Notes under the pieces: generated by a model
Told to the model about the DNA's origin: nothing
The model's input: only the letters and a program-made list of their open reading frames with translations
Database searches by the model: none
Position numbers and translations under genes: made by a program
In this document: in pieces, positions 28,859 to 40,244 of the stretch
How the letters are laid out: each line of letters opens with the position of its first letter
Numbering within the stretch: position 1 is the first letter of the stretch
Origin: Mesoplasma syrphidae
Lineage (GTDB): Bacteria > Bacillota_I > Bacilli_A > Mycoplasmatales > Mycoplasmataceae
Length of the DNA: 64,000 nucleotides
Direction of reading: 5' to 3'
Assembly: GCF_002843565.1 (NCBI RefSeq)
Contig: NZ_CP025257.1
Location: 496,001-560,000 of the forward strand

Positions 28859-31159
28859 TTAACGCTTTTTATATCCACGCTCAACTTCATTAATTGATGG
28901 AATTGATTTTATAGCTGAAATAATTTGATTTAGTTGATCTGAATTTTTAATTTTAATTGTTAAAACTCCTGAGCAAGTTAAAAGTTTTTCATCAGTTGCA
29001 ATATTGGCATTAATAATTGAGGCCTTTAGACTTGTTAAGACTTTGGATACATCATAAATTAAATTTGGACGATCTATTCCATAATAACAAATTTTAGTTG
29101 TATAAAAATGTGTTTCAGCCACTGCTGAATTTCATTGTACTGCAATTAAACGTTTCTGATCTTCAGGGTTGGAAATATTAAAACATTCTTTTAAATGAAC
29201 TTTAATCCCACTGCCCTTTGAAACATATCCAACAACATCCTCATAAGGAATCGGCATACAACAACTTGCTAATGACGTTTTTATATTTGTAATGCCATCA
29301 ATTACAATATCATTTTTTAAGTCAAGATTGTTGACAACTTTTGACTTAATATTTTCAAGTGCTTCATCGTCTTTAGAATAATTTTTATCAATGTATACTA
29401 AATCAGTTGCTTCAGCAATTGTGTAGTCTCCTTTGGCTTGAGCCAGTAGAAAATCTTCTAAAGTAGCAAATCCAAGCTTTTTTACACTTTCTAAAATTTC
29501 ATCATTTGATTTACGTTTTCAGCGTCAATCTTTTTGATTTATATAAGCATTAATTGTTGCCTCAACTTTTTTTGCAATCAATCGATTTTCTTCTTTTTTA
29601 TCCTTAATATTTTCATCAGTCATTTTAGCACTTAAATATTTTTTAATTCGATTTCTTGCTGCTGCTGTTACTACAATTTTTAATCATTCATGTGTTGGTT
29701 CTTGCTTTGATGAAGTTTTAATTTCAACAACTTCTCCTGATTTTAAAACTGTATTTATTGGTGAGAAAACTCCATTAATTTTAGCACCAATTGTTTTCTC
29801 ACCAACTTCTGTATGAATTCGGTAAGCAAAATCTAAAACTGTTGATCCATAGGGAAGTGTTTTGACAGCACCTCCTGGTGTTAAAACATAAATTGAGGCT
29901 GTAAACAAATCTTCTTTTAATGTATTTTCAATACTTTCTTTAATTGATGAATTATCATCAACTGAAGTTTGACGATCTAAATCTAAAATACGATTAAAAA
30001 TATCAATTTGTTCGTCAATTTCTTTTTGCTTTTTGGCAATATCAGTGACTTCACCTTCTTTATATCTTCAATGAGAAGCTGCTCCAGTTTCAGCAATTTC
30101 ATCCATCGCTTCAGTTCTAATTTGGACTTCAAAAATACTTCCAGAATTATCAGCTAAAGTAGTATGCAATGACTGGTAAACGTTATTTTTGGGAGTTGCA
30201 ATGTAGTCTTTAAAACGTTTAGCCAATGGAGTATATTTCTGATGAATAAATCCTAAAATTTTGTAACAATCATCAATTGATTTGGTAATAATTCGAATTG
30301 CTAAAACGTCATTAATTTCTTCAAACTGTTTACCCACCATATTCATTTTACGATATACAGAGTAAACTGTTTTAGCTCTTCCAAAAATGTCTAATAATTT
30401 AATATGTTTTTCTTTACGTAAATAAAGATCAATATCACTAATAATTGCATTAATATTTTGTGTGCGTTTTTCACGATCACTGTCCATTAATTCCTTAGTT
30501 TTTTGATATTCTAAGGGATTTAAAACTTCAAATGACATATCTTCTAAAAATGATTTTGCATTTTTCATCCCAATTCGATGTGCGATTGCTGAATAAATGT
30601 CTAAAGTTTCCCGTGCAATAATAATTTGCTTAGCTTCTGGCAAATTGCGAATTGTTAGCATGTTATGTAAGCGATCAGCAATTTTAATAATAATTACCCT
30701 AATATCTTTAGCCATTGACAAATATAGTTTACGCAAATATTCTGACTTTAGTTGCTCACGATTTTCTTTTGCAAAATAACTGACTTTTGTTACTGATTCT
30801 ACTAAATTTGCGACCTCACTTCCAAACTTTTCTTCAATATTTTCAACAGTATAAGGTGTATCCTCTAAAATATCATGCAACAATCCTGCAATAATTGTTT
30901 TAGGGCCCATTTTAAGTTGCGCCAAATAATAAGCAGTTGATAATGGATGATAAATATAAGGATCACCATTGCGACGCAATTGTCCATCATGTTTTTCATA
31001 AGCATATTGATAAGCTATTTCAATTTCTCGCAACTCTTTTTTATTAAAAATATACTTTTTTAATTCGCTTTCCAATTGCCTATACTCACGAATTTCTATA
31101 ATATCCAAAATATTATTATATGTTTTCTTAGTTTGTTTTTTTTGTACAAATCCTGCCAT
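28859..31159 (-). CDS. relA: Bifunctional (p)ppGpp synthetase/hydrolase
   Basis: A Rel-type stringent response enzyme, 766 residues. The HD hydrolase domain (GLLHDILEDT near residue 95, IKIADRLHNM) and the synthetase domain (DVLAIRII, RFKDYIATPKNNVYQSLHTT, FEVQIRTEAMDEIAE, ASHWRYKEG) both look complete. A TGS domain (IYVLTPGGAVKTLPYGSTVL), a zinc-finger-like segment (SLASCCMPIPYEDVVGY) and a C-terminal ACT domain follow. It should make and degrade (p)ppGpp in response to uncharged tRNA on ribosomes. It has its own start region after the apt terminator. Confidence 0.95.
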
Positions 31160-31181
31160 AAATACTCCTCTTTGTTTTTCA

Positions 31182-31187
31182 ATTATA
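31182..31187 (-). promoter_or_regulatory. -10 element of relA
   Basis: Minus-strand TATAAT, about 23 nt upstream of the relA ATG and just past the apt terminator. Confidence 0.4.
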
Positions 31188-31201
31188 CAATTATATATAT
31201 T

Positions 31202-31231
31202 AAAAAATAAAGACTTCCGTCTTTATTTTTT
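31202..31231 (-). terminator. Terminator of apt
   Basis: A long stem AAAAAATAAAGAC / GTCTTTATTTTTT with a TTCC loop; it overlaps the apt stop codon and ends the secDF-apt unit. Confidence 0.85.
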
Positions 31232-31742
31232 AATACTTCAATAATTTTTGAACATTATATTCAGAAAGTAGCTTCTCATCATGTAAATAAGTTAAGTCTG
31301 CCAAGAATGAAATTCCTTTAACCTCAGCACCTTCTCTTGCAATCAATTTGATAATTGCTTCAATTGTTCCGCCTGTTGCAAGAACATCATCAATAATAAC
31401 GACTTGATCACCAGGTCTAATATCACCTTTATGAATTTGTTGATGATTAGTTCCATATTCCAAAGAATATTCAATGTCGATTACTTCTCGAGGCAATTTA
31501 CCGGGTTTTCTAACCAAAACAAATCTTGTTTTGGTATTGAACGCAACTGCTGATGCTAATAAAAAACCTCTTGCCTCTGGAGCAACTACAACATTAGCTC
31601 CAGTTTTTTTGACAAACTTTGAAATTTCTTCAATCATAAAATGAAACGCTTGAGCATCATTTAACAAGGGAGTAATATCTTTAAAATTGACTCCAGGTTT
31701 TGGAAAGTCTTGAACATCCAAAATATACTTTTTTAAATTCAT
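31230..31742 (-). CDS. apt: Adenine phosphoribosyltransferase
   Basis: Salvages adenine to AMP with PRPP; 170 residues. It begins with the Apt-specific DFPKPGVNFKDITPLL, has APEARGFLLASAVA, and the PRPP-binding loop VVIIDDVLATGGTIEA. Mollicutes rely on purine salvage. It starts 11 nt after secDF and precedes relA, as in many Firmicutes (secDF-apt-relA order). Confidence 0.95.
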   Translation of the reverse strand: MNLKKYILDVQDFPKPGVNFKDITPLLNDAQAFHFMIEEISKFVKKTGANVVVAPEARGFLLASAVAFNTKTRFVLVRKPGKLPREVIDIEYSLEYGTNHQQIHKGDIRPGDQVVIIDDVLATGGTIEAIIKLIAREGAEVKGISFLADLTYLHDEKLLSEYNVQKLLKY

Positions 31743-31753
31743 ATTTGTCCTTT

Positions 31754-34700
31754 TTAATCGTTAATATCTTTAATTGTTTGTTCTTCAGCTGAAACAACAA
31801 TTTTTCTAATAAATTTTTTGTATCCGTACTTAGCATTAATACGCTTTCTTTCCAATCAAATTCAAACTGGAATTGAAACTGTTATAAACACAACAGAAGC
31901 AATTACAACTCCAATTGCCAAAGTCATTCCCATTCCTGAGATAACCGGCAACGTAATTGCAGCAATTACACCAATTGCAATATAGATGGTTCCAACTGCA
32001 ATAAATCTAAAAATTCCAAATTTAATAATATCTAAGAAAATTTGTTTCAAGAAATTATTTTTTCTTGACTCAATTGTTACTTGCTTTTTAGTTTCACCTT
32101 TAAAAATAGCAAAACTTTTAAGAACATTCTTACGATCTTTTTTAAACTGAGTTTGAAGAGTTTTTTGGCTGACTTTGAATTGCTTTTTAATACCTTGTCT
32201 TTGCTCTTTTTCTTTTATTTCAGATAGCTCTTTTGCCAATTTCTTTTTCAATTCTTTATGCGCCTTTTTCAATTGTTTTTTTAATTGATCAAGTTCTTTG
32301 CCCTTAGCATTTTTGGCCTCATTAATCATTACATGCAACTCAATTTCTTTTGCAAATTGTTTATTGATTGTACGCTCATCTTTTGAAGCCAAAATGGTTT
32401 TCCCTTTACCCATAATCAAAATTCCAGTAACCAAACTAAACATTATTATTCCTAAAATGGCTGTAATGATTTCAATTGATACTGGGATTCTAAATAAGAC
32501 AATTAAGGCAACTGTTATTGACATTGTCATTACTAATCCTAATGCTAAAGCAACATAGTAAGTTCATTTAAATCTAATAACCATATAAATAATTAAGGCC
32601 AACAATAAAATTCCAAACATAACTGCAATTTGTCGAATTTGATCATACGCAGTATAAGGTGTTTCTTCAAGACCCAAAATTCCACGATTTGGGTTATTGT
32701 AGTCAGGTGGTAAGTAAAGATATCCTGCAAGAGTTGCCTGAGTTCTTTTCATCTGCTTTAGACTTACTTTTTTTGATGTTTGAATTGAAACTCATCCTGT
32801 GGTTTCTCTAACATTTGTATCCTCATTAATTACTGCAAAATTATTACCATATGAAATTTGTGATTTTCTTAATGATGTTTTGTCCATTCTTGTATTAAAT
32901 GAATCTAAATAATTATTAGATAATAAGAATTCATATGATTGAGCAACGGTTTGAGCCATTCAATAATTTTGTTGCTCTAGTGTTGCATTGTCTATTGAAA
33001 TTACTTGATACAAATTTTTAAAATAAGCATCATTCTTTTCTTTAAGACCTGTCAAGCCGTCATAAATTTTGTCACGATTTTTGTCATTTTCATTTGGCAA
33101 TAATGATTCTTTTGTTGATTCAAGATTTTTATAAGTTTCAGAAACAGCTTCACCATATAAAATAAAGTTTTGCCCTTTTCCTAAATTTGCAGATAAATTA
33201 GCTCCAAATATTCCACCAATAATTGCACCAAAAATAACAATTACTACTCAAAAAATTGATATAAGTTTTCCAAAATAAGCAACTTTTTTTTCAATTTGAA
33301 TTGCCTGAATATTTTGCGATTGTTTCTTATCTGCAAAGTTAGACTCACTTTGTTCAATTAACATTCCTTGATAATTTGATAACTCTAACTTCTTGTTATT
33401 TGCTTTAACGCTTTGATTCGGCTTACTTTCATATTTAGCTTTTGAGGATTCAATTTTATTAATTTGATGTTGAATTTTATCAATTTCCTTTTGATTTCTT
33501 GCAACTTTTTTAGCTAAGCGGTCATTAATCATTTCTTTTTGAATTTCATATAATCGATTCAGTTCATCTTGATTTTCTTTTGTTCTAATCAAATCTTTTG
33601 AAGAAACTTCTATTTTTTTAGAAGCATTTTGAATTTTGACTTCTAAATAACGAATTTTTAAATCAATAAAAAATGATCCTTGAACTTCTTTGGAGGTATC
33701 AATTGGAAGCAAATTTGCATTTTCATGTAGTAATCTTGATTTTACAAGTAAATAGCAAATTACACGCATTATAATAACACCAAATAATATTACAAATAAC
33801 GCTCCAATTCCTGTAATTGTTGCAAAGTTTTTCATAGCACCGGTTCCAATTCAAAATAAAATAATATTTGGAATTAAAACAACAATGGCAGCATCAATTA
33901 CTAGTCATAGAGTTTCTCTGCCACTTATTTTAAATGAAGATTCAATAGAATGCTTATCTTCATATATACTTCGCTTAATGGACTCAAAATACAAAATATT
34001 AATATCAATTGTCAAACCAATTATTATAAATATAATACTGAATATTTCTGGTCCTAATGCAAAACCAAATCAAAATGGTACTAAGAATGTTAGTGCTCCA
34101 ATAATTGCAGCAATGATAATTGTAAACAGTCCTAATAATCGATAAGCAAATATTACATAAATCATTAACATTATTGCAATAATCATTAATGCTACTATAG
34201 AAACAATAAATAATGTTCTTGAGATCAATGCATTAAATTCAGAAATTGAAAAAACTTTAAATGATAATCCTGAAGTTGTTTGTAAGATTGTTGCTACAGC
34301 TTTTTTTGCTTTTGTATATGATGATGTTTTAACAAGCAACTTATTATCTTGAATATATGCTGGTGTTGAAGAAGGAACTTGCGCGTTAGCTTCTGCGATA
34401 ACTTGAATTTGCCCTTTTTGAATAATATTGTCAGAAAAAATTGATTTTTCCAACGCAATATTAACTAAACTATCATCCTTAACATCTTTAAATAATGATT
34501 CTTTAAATAAAACGCTAGTTAGTTTTGAAAAAACATCTTGAATATTTCCTAATTCATTATGATCTGCTTCTGATATTAGTTTTTTTCCATAAATACCATT
34601 TTCATTAAACTCTTTAGCATCAGCATTTTGATCATAAATATACTTACTTAAGTCTGTGTTTACAAAGCTAAACTTATAATTATTATATGGTTCATCGGCT

Positions 34701-35698
34701 GTAGAACTTCCATACAAAATTCTTCTTAAATGTTCTCTAGTATTAATTTCTCCTGAAAATCCTGCATCAAATTTATTATCAAGTAAAGATGCTGTTTTTG
34801 TCTCTCATCCATTGGCTCCTTCTCTTTGATAGTTAACTAAGAAAAAGTCATCTAAAACACGTTTACCCAATTCATCTTTAATTCCAGAATTATTTCGGTA
34901 AAGTCGCAATGGTTTAATAATTCCATCTAAATAAGCATCTAAAAACTTATCTGTATCATTTTTTTGTGAGTATAATGAATAATATTCACGCATATTTGAT
35001 AAAATTGTTTCTACAGAAGTAAACATGTTTAAAGATGGTGCATCACCACCAGTATTTTCACCTTCAGTTGTTGGAGCTACAATTTTAGATAAGTATTGTT
35101 GTGACAAAGAAAACTGAATATATGGTTCATTCGTAATTGCTTGGTTACTTTTAATTGAAACAGTTTCTGCTTTTCCCAATAGCTGAGAAACACCAATTTT
35201 TTCTTTTACAACTTTCTTGTCACCTTCTGATTCATAAATTTTTACATCAGCTTTTGACATTAATGTTTGGTCAAATAAAACATCTTCATAGCTACTGTTT
35301 GTTACTAAGATACCACCACTCATTTCAATTGCATTTTGAAAAAATTTAGTATTGTTAAAGTAAGCATCACGAGATGCTTTTACAGATACCCTACTTGCTC
35401 CAACTTGGGTAACTTCAATTGTATTATCTGAAAATGGTGATAATTTGCTTTCTAATGCTTTTGCTCCTTGAGCAGCATCTCCATTTGGCAAAAATTCATT
35501 ATTTTCTTCTGATGATTGCTTATTATTATCATAAACTCCAACTAAAGCCTCATATCCACCCTTATATTTTGGTCCAAGGACATTATTTGATATACCGCTT
35601 ACACTTGAAAAAATAATTCCCACAATTAGAGAAAGAACAACAAGTCCCATTACAGAAATATGAATTATTTTTTTAGAATTCTTTTTAGGATTTTTCAT
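31754..35698 (-). CDS. secDF: SecDF fusion protein with two long coiled-coil inserts
   Basis: One frame of 1314 residues, interrupted only by TGA Trp codons. SecDF assists Sec-dependent export using ion motive force. Residue 12-32 is the first helix, followed by a large extracellular P1 domain (KYKGGYEALVGVY) and the SecD membrane bundle (~530-660). Residues ~670-800 are a charged coiled coil (FIDLKIRYLEVKIQNASKKI onward). The SecF half follows with its own bundle, interrupted by a second Lys/Glu-rich coiled coil (~1105-1200) before the last helices. The usual SecDF is about 740-900 residues, so both inserts are additional. It heads the secDF-apt unit. Confidence 0.88.
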
Positions 35699-35829
35699 AT
35701 TCTTTCTCCTTTTTACTTTTTCTTAAAAACAAGAAAAGCCAATATATAATCTATATTTTTACATACTAGCAATTGTAATTTGTCTATTGCTTTAAATCTC
35801 AATAAACCATAAATATATTATATAATATT

Positions 35830-37326
35830 TTAATCGCTTTTTTGAGTAGCTTTCTCATTTTTTAAATCATTTTTAATTTTAGCATTGGCAATAAAGATTG
35901 CATCATGTTCAATCTTTTTCATCCACTTATCATTTGTGACAACTCTTTCATGAATAATTTGCAAACGTCTTTCATTGTCAAGTTCATATTTAAATGGTCC
36001 CTTAACTCTTTGAGTTTTTACAACATTAATATTCATATGCTGATCAATATTGATTAATCCTGCTTCCAATTTATTTCAGTTAATAACTGTAACTGTTGCC
36101 ATTAAAACTTTCTTATTAGTTACTCCAACACCTTTTTTTGATGTCTCCGCTTCTCAAATAAAAACGTTATTACGATATCCTGCCTCAAACAAGTATTGTT
36201 GAACTTCATCAGATTTAATAGTTGTAATCATAATTGTTTGAATTTTATTTTTCGGATATAAGAAGTCAACTACTAAAGCTTGCGCAATTATCAATGTAAA
36301 TGAGGCAAATAAACTTGGTCCAAAAATAAATTTAAATCTCATCAAATTCATCATTCCTGTTGAGTATTCTGTAAATCCAACATCTGATGCTGCCTTACGT
36401 AATGCTTCTCCCAAATTTAAATTCGTAATTTCTCCGCTACCAAATAATTCCTTAATTGCTATTGCGCAAATGTCATTTTTGTTTACTGCTTGATAAAAAA
36501 TATCAACACTTGAATAGTGGCTATTCAAAATTGAAAATTTAATTGACTCATCAAATTCTTCAGATTTAAGCATTAAAGTATTTAATATAATAACAACCGT
36601 TAAAATAATAAAATTAATTTTCATATTAATCTTTCCAATATTTTTGTTTCGTTGTTGCGAAAAATAAACAGTTGCAAAATCTGTTCCACCTGTAGAAGAA
36701 GAAGCTTTATAAATTACTGCATATGATCATCCTAAGATAATTCCTCCAAAAATTGCAAAAATAAATAGCCATATAGTACTATTTCATGCTTGAGGAATTG
36801 CATTAATAAGTTGATAGTCAATGATTAAATGTCATTCTGAAGGATTAATAACCGGAATCAAACGAATAATTTGATCAAAGCAAATGCTTAGTAAAATATA
36901 AGTCACCGTTGTTAATGTGAACTTGTTTCCTAACTTTCAGAATCCAAAACAAATGAATGGAATATTGAACGCAAAGTAAAAAACAAAGTATAAACTAGCT
37001 TGCTTTTCTTGTGAAGAAACAACAATAACAGAAATAAATCGCGTTATACCACCTAAACCACCTGGAAATAGTCCCATTTTACCGGTTGCTGATACGAAAT
37101 AATCAAAAGCAACAGTTGTACCAAGAGCAGCTATTGAAATTAGTAGCAAATCTTTTCAAAATCCTTGCTTAAAATAAATTTGTCTGTCTAGTTTTTTTTC
37201 AGCTTTCGCTACTAAATCAGTGTGTGCTTTTTCATACTTAGGGCTTTCTTTAATTTCTTTTAGTTGCGCTGCTGATAATTCTAAAACTTCCTGACCATCA
37301 GATGATCTAATTTTAATTTTTCTCAT
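35830..37326 (-). CDS. YitT family (DUF161/DUF2179) membrane protein
   Basis: A 498-residue protein. A ~55-residue charged N-terminus precedes membrane helices starting at FWKDLLLISIAALGTTVAFD. The family motifs are GLFPGGLGGITRF, FYFAFNIPFICFG and ASSSTGGTDFAT. The C-terminus carries a DUF2179-like domain (KNKIQTIMITTIKSDEVQQY ... GVGVTNKKVLMATVT). YitT proteins are widespread integral membrane proteins of unknown transport function. Compared with the ~280-residue family norm it has an extra ~80-residue loop (KSEEFDESIKFSILNSHYSS region). It has its own ribosome binding site AGAGGAT. Confidence 0.82.
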
Positions 37327-37372
37327 GGTCAATCCTCTTTATTTTTTCTAAATATTACAATAATAATACAAT

Positions 37373-37400
37373 AAAAAAAGAGAAAAGCAATTGCTAATCT
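37373..37400 (-). terminator. Probable terminator after the DEAD-box helicase gene
   Basis: An imperfect minus-strand hairpin GAGATTAGC / GCTTTTCTC around AATT is followed by T7. It overlaps the stop codon of the helicase. Confidence 0.55.
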
Positions 37401-38770
37401 CCAAATAATTCTTCACGTCTTTTTTTGTATTTTTCTTTTTTAATTTTTGATATATTTTCTTTAATATGCGCACGACGACGTTTCTTTTTAATTTCTTCTA
37501 ACTCACGCTTACGTTTTTGCTTATATCCTGGCTTAACAATTTGTTTTTTATATTTTGAAATTACTTTTTGAGATTCGACATCTAAATTTTGTTGATTTTT
37601 TTTAGGCGTTCTTTGACGAGCTTTTTTAATGTTTACAAGCTCGCCGTCTAAAAGTTTCTGAACTTCAAATTCAATCCCTTTATCTTTCAATTCCTCAATT
37701 TTTTCTTGATTCTTAGCATTAAACAATACATAGCTAATTCCAGTCATCTTTGAACGTCCTGTTCTTCCTGAACGATGAATATAGTAACTTAAATCTCGAG
37801 GTAAATCAATTGATATTACATGACTAACTCCAGTAATATCAACGCCTCGAGCTGCAACATCAGTTGCAACGACAAATTTAAACTCGTTACTTTTTATTTT
37901 CTTTAACATATTCATGCGAGTTCTTGGCTGTAAATCACCATGTAATTCACCTAATGAATTAATTCCAGCATTACGTAAAATTTTAATAATTTTAGACACA
38001 TCTTCTTTTTGGTTTACAAAAATCAGACACAAGTAAGGGTTGATTGAGGAAGTGACCTTCGTTAATACCTCTTCAAGCTCACGATTTTTAGTATCAATTA
38101 TAATATGCTGAATATTTTTGTTTGATGGTGTTGATTCTGAATCATCAACAAATATTGAATCATTAAGATATTTTTTGACAAATGGCCTTAAAGTTTCATG
38201 AATTGTTGCGGAAAATAATGATATTACTGCGTTTTGTTTTGCTTTTGAAATCATAAAATCGACATCTTCAATAAAACCTAAATCAAAAATCATATCGCAT
38301 TCATCCACAACAATATAATCAGCTGTTGTAATGCGCAAATGGTTTCCCTCATATAATTCTCTAATTCTTGTTGGCGTTCCAACAACAATCATTGGTTGAG
38401 TTTTTCCCAATTGCTCAATTGTCTTGTTAATATCTTCTCCCCCAATAAACAAACCTGTAGTAATTTTAGGCTCATTTTTTTGAAAAGGCTTGATATTATC
38501 ATAAATTTGTTTTGCCAATTCTCTGGTTGGTGCAATTATTAATGCTTGAACATGTCTTTTATCAAAAGCCACATTTATATTCAAATTATTAATAATCGGT
38601 AGCAAAAAACTATGCGTTTTTCCAGTTCCAGTGTGAGCTAAGGCAACAATATTACGATGTTTTTTAATTAATGGAATAACCTTTTCTTGAACTGATGTGG
38701 GAGTAACAAAATTAATTTCTTGTAAGGTGTCATTAATAAATTTTTTAAATCCAAAGCTTGAAAATTCCAT
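37394..38770 (-). CDS. ATP-dependent RNA helicase, DECD variant
   Basis: A 458-residue DEAD-box family helicase. Motif I is AHTGTGKT (45-52), Ia APTRELAKQ, motif II DECD (156-159; Cys instead of the usual Ala), motif III SAT, IV-VI VATDVAARGVDITG and YIHRSGRTGRS. A Lys/Arg-rich C-terminal tail (~80 residues) probably binds RNA. It may act in ribosome assembly or mRNA turnover like CshA/CshB. It is the last gene after nif3-like (14 nt apart). No Trp codons are used. Confidence 0.92.
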   Translation of the reverse strand: MEFSSFGFKKFINDTLQEINFVTPTSVQEKVIPLIKKHRNIVALAHTGTGKTHSFLLPIINNLNINVAFDKRHVQALIIAPTRELAKQIYDNIKPFQKNEPKITTGLFIGGEDINKTIEQLGKTQPMIVVGTPTRIRELYEGNHLRITTADYIVVDECDMIFDLGFIEDVDFMISKAKQNAVISLFSATIHETLRPFVKKYLNDSIFVDDSESTPSNKNIQHIIIDTKNRELEEVLTKVTSSINPYLCLIFVNQKEDVSKIIKILRNAGINSLGELHGDLQPRTRMNMLKKIKSNEFKFVVATDVAARGVDITGVSHVISIDLPRDLSYYIHRSGRTGRSKMTGISYVLFNAKNQEKIEELKDKGIEFEVQKLLDGELVNIKKARQRTPKKNQQNLDVESQKVISKYKKQIVKPGYKQKRKRELEEIKKKRRRAHIKENISKIKKEKYKKRREELFGD

Positions 38771-38784
38771 GTTTAATTCCTTTT

Positions 38785-39567
38785 CTATATTTGTTTAAAC
38801 AAATTCGTAGTATCAAACTTTATTATTTCAAGCGTTTGATCTAAGGCGGCTAGTTTTTCATAGATATCATCTACAAAGTAATTTTCCATATAGTGGCCTA
38901 TTCCAATTAAGTTTACATTATTATCGTTAGCATATACTCATTCATTTCATTTAATCTCACCTGTGACAAAAGTTTTATTAGTAAAAGCTTGCGATATCAT
39001 TGAACTTCCACCTGAACCTGTTGTTAAGTAATATTCTTTAGTGTGAGATTCTAAGTTTAATTTTTTTGAATAATCAATTGCTTGACAACTAAAAAGTTTT
39101 TGTATTTTATTTATTAATTCTAGGTGGCTTATTTCTTTTTTAAGAATAATTTTGAGACACTCTTTTTCCATTCCTACTCGATCAATTTTTTTAATTTGAA
39201 ACTCTTTATCTAATTGCTTTTGTATTCCCTGATTAATTGAAGCATCATAGTTTGAATGAATTGAATAAATCAAAATATCTGCACTTTTTAGTTTTTTAAA
39301 CATAAGCATTTTAGCTGGATTACTTTGCTCTTCTTTCAACTCATTAAAAACAAAAGGGTGTCTCGTAATAATCAAATCGACATTATTTTTAATTGCTTTT
39401 TCAACTCCCTGAATTGTTAAATCAAGACATATAAATAATTTATTAATATCCCTATCCAATAAGATTTGCTTTTTAGTATAAATTTGAAAACCTGGTCGAT
39501 CTCATTTTCCGGCAAGTTTAGAAGGAAACTTTTTTTCTAAGTATTTGATTATTTTATTTAATTTCAT
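38785..39567 (-). CDS. Nif3-like dinuclear metal centre protein
   Basis: A 260-residue member of the Nif3/YqfO/YbgI family. Matching motifs are KWDRPGFQI (family WDxxG pattern), ICLDLT, DLIITRHPFVF (metal-binding H), IYSIHSNYDA (second metal-binding H) and a C-terminal GIGHYMENY where most members have GH..SE. It starts inside trmK (14-nt overlap). These proteins were once annotated as GTP cyclohydrolase I type 2; the actual activity is unsettled. The neighbourhood rpoD-trmK-nif3 is conserved in Firmicutes. Confidence 0.85.
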
Positions 39568-40243
39568 TAAGAAAAACCTCGATATCTTGTTGCTGTCGTT
39601 TTAAATCCTCTACCTTTTGAAAATTGTTTTTAGTGCTTTCAATATTTTCAATAATTTTATCAATCTTATCAATCTCTGATAATAAATATTTTTTGTAGAA
39701 TTGATTGTCTGCAAAGTATTTTTTTTCGCCAAATTTAATTTCTTGCTGACTTATAGTATTACTATTTGAAATTTTGGCAATTTTAACTAACCAATAATTG
39801 ACATTGTAGTCTTCAAAAAAATCTTCAAAATCAATTCGATATTGATTATCAACCACTCATTTTCTTAGTGCAGTAATATTTGTATTGGAGCAAATAATAT
39901 AATTCTTTATTTTATTATTATCGTCTTTTAGAATATTCAAAATTGTTTGTGTGCCTAATCCAGATATTGTTACGTAATCAATTTCAGTTTTGACATCTCC
40001 ATTCATAAATTCTAAACCATTACTTAAAATTGTAAAAATTTGGTTTTGATAGCCAAACTTTTTGATGTTTTTTTGAGCGCTTAGCAGGGGCTTTTCATTA
40101 ACATCAACTGCATAAACAATTTCCGCTTTTTGAGTATCAATAATTGATATTGGCAAATAAGCGTGATCTGTCCCAATGTCAGCAACCATTTTCGTTTTAG
40201 GAATTAATTTTAAAACTTTATCCAATCTTAAGGTTAAAATCAT
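39554..40243 (-). CDS. trmK: tRNA (adenine-22 N1)-methyltransferase
   Basis: A 229-residue SAM-dependent methyltransferase that modifies A22 in the D-loop of some tRNAs. Motif I is VADIGTDHAYLP, then YAVDVNEKPLLSAQKN; the catalytic-type motif is ISGLGTQTI where most relatives have ISGMGG. The C-terminal coiled-coil half (KYLLSEIDKIDKIIENIEST) is typical of TrmK. It starts 1 nt after rpoD and overlaps the Nif3-like gene by 14 nt. Confidence 0.88.
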
Positions 40244-40244
40244 T

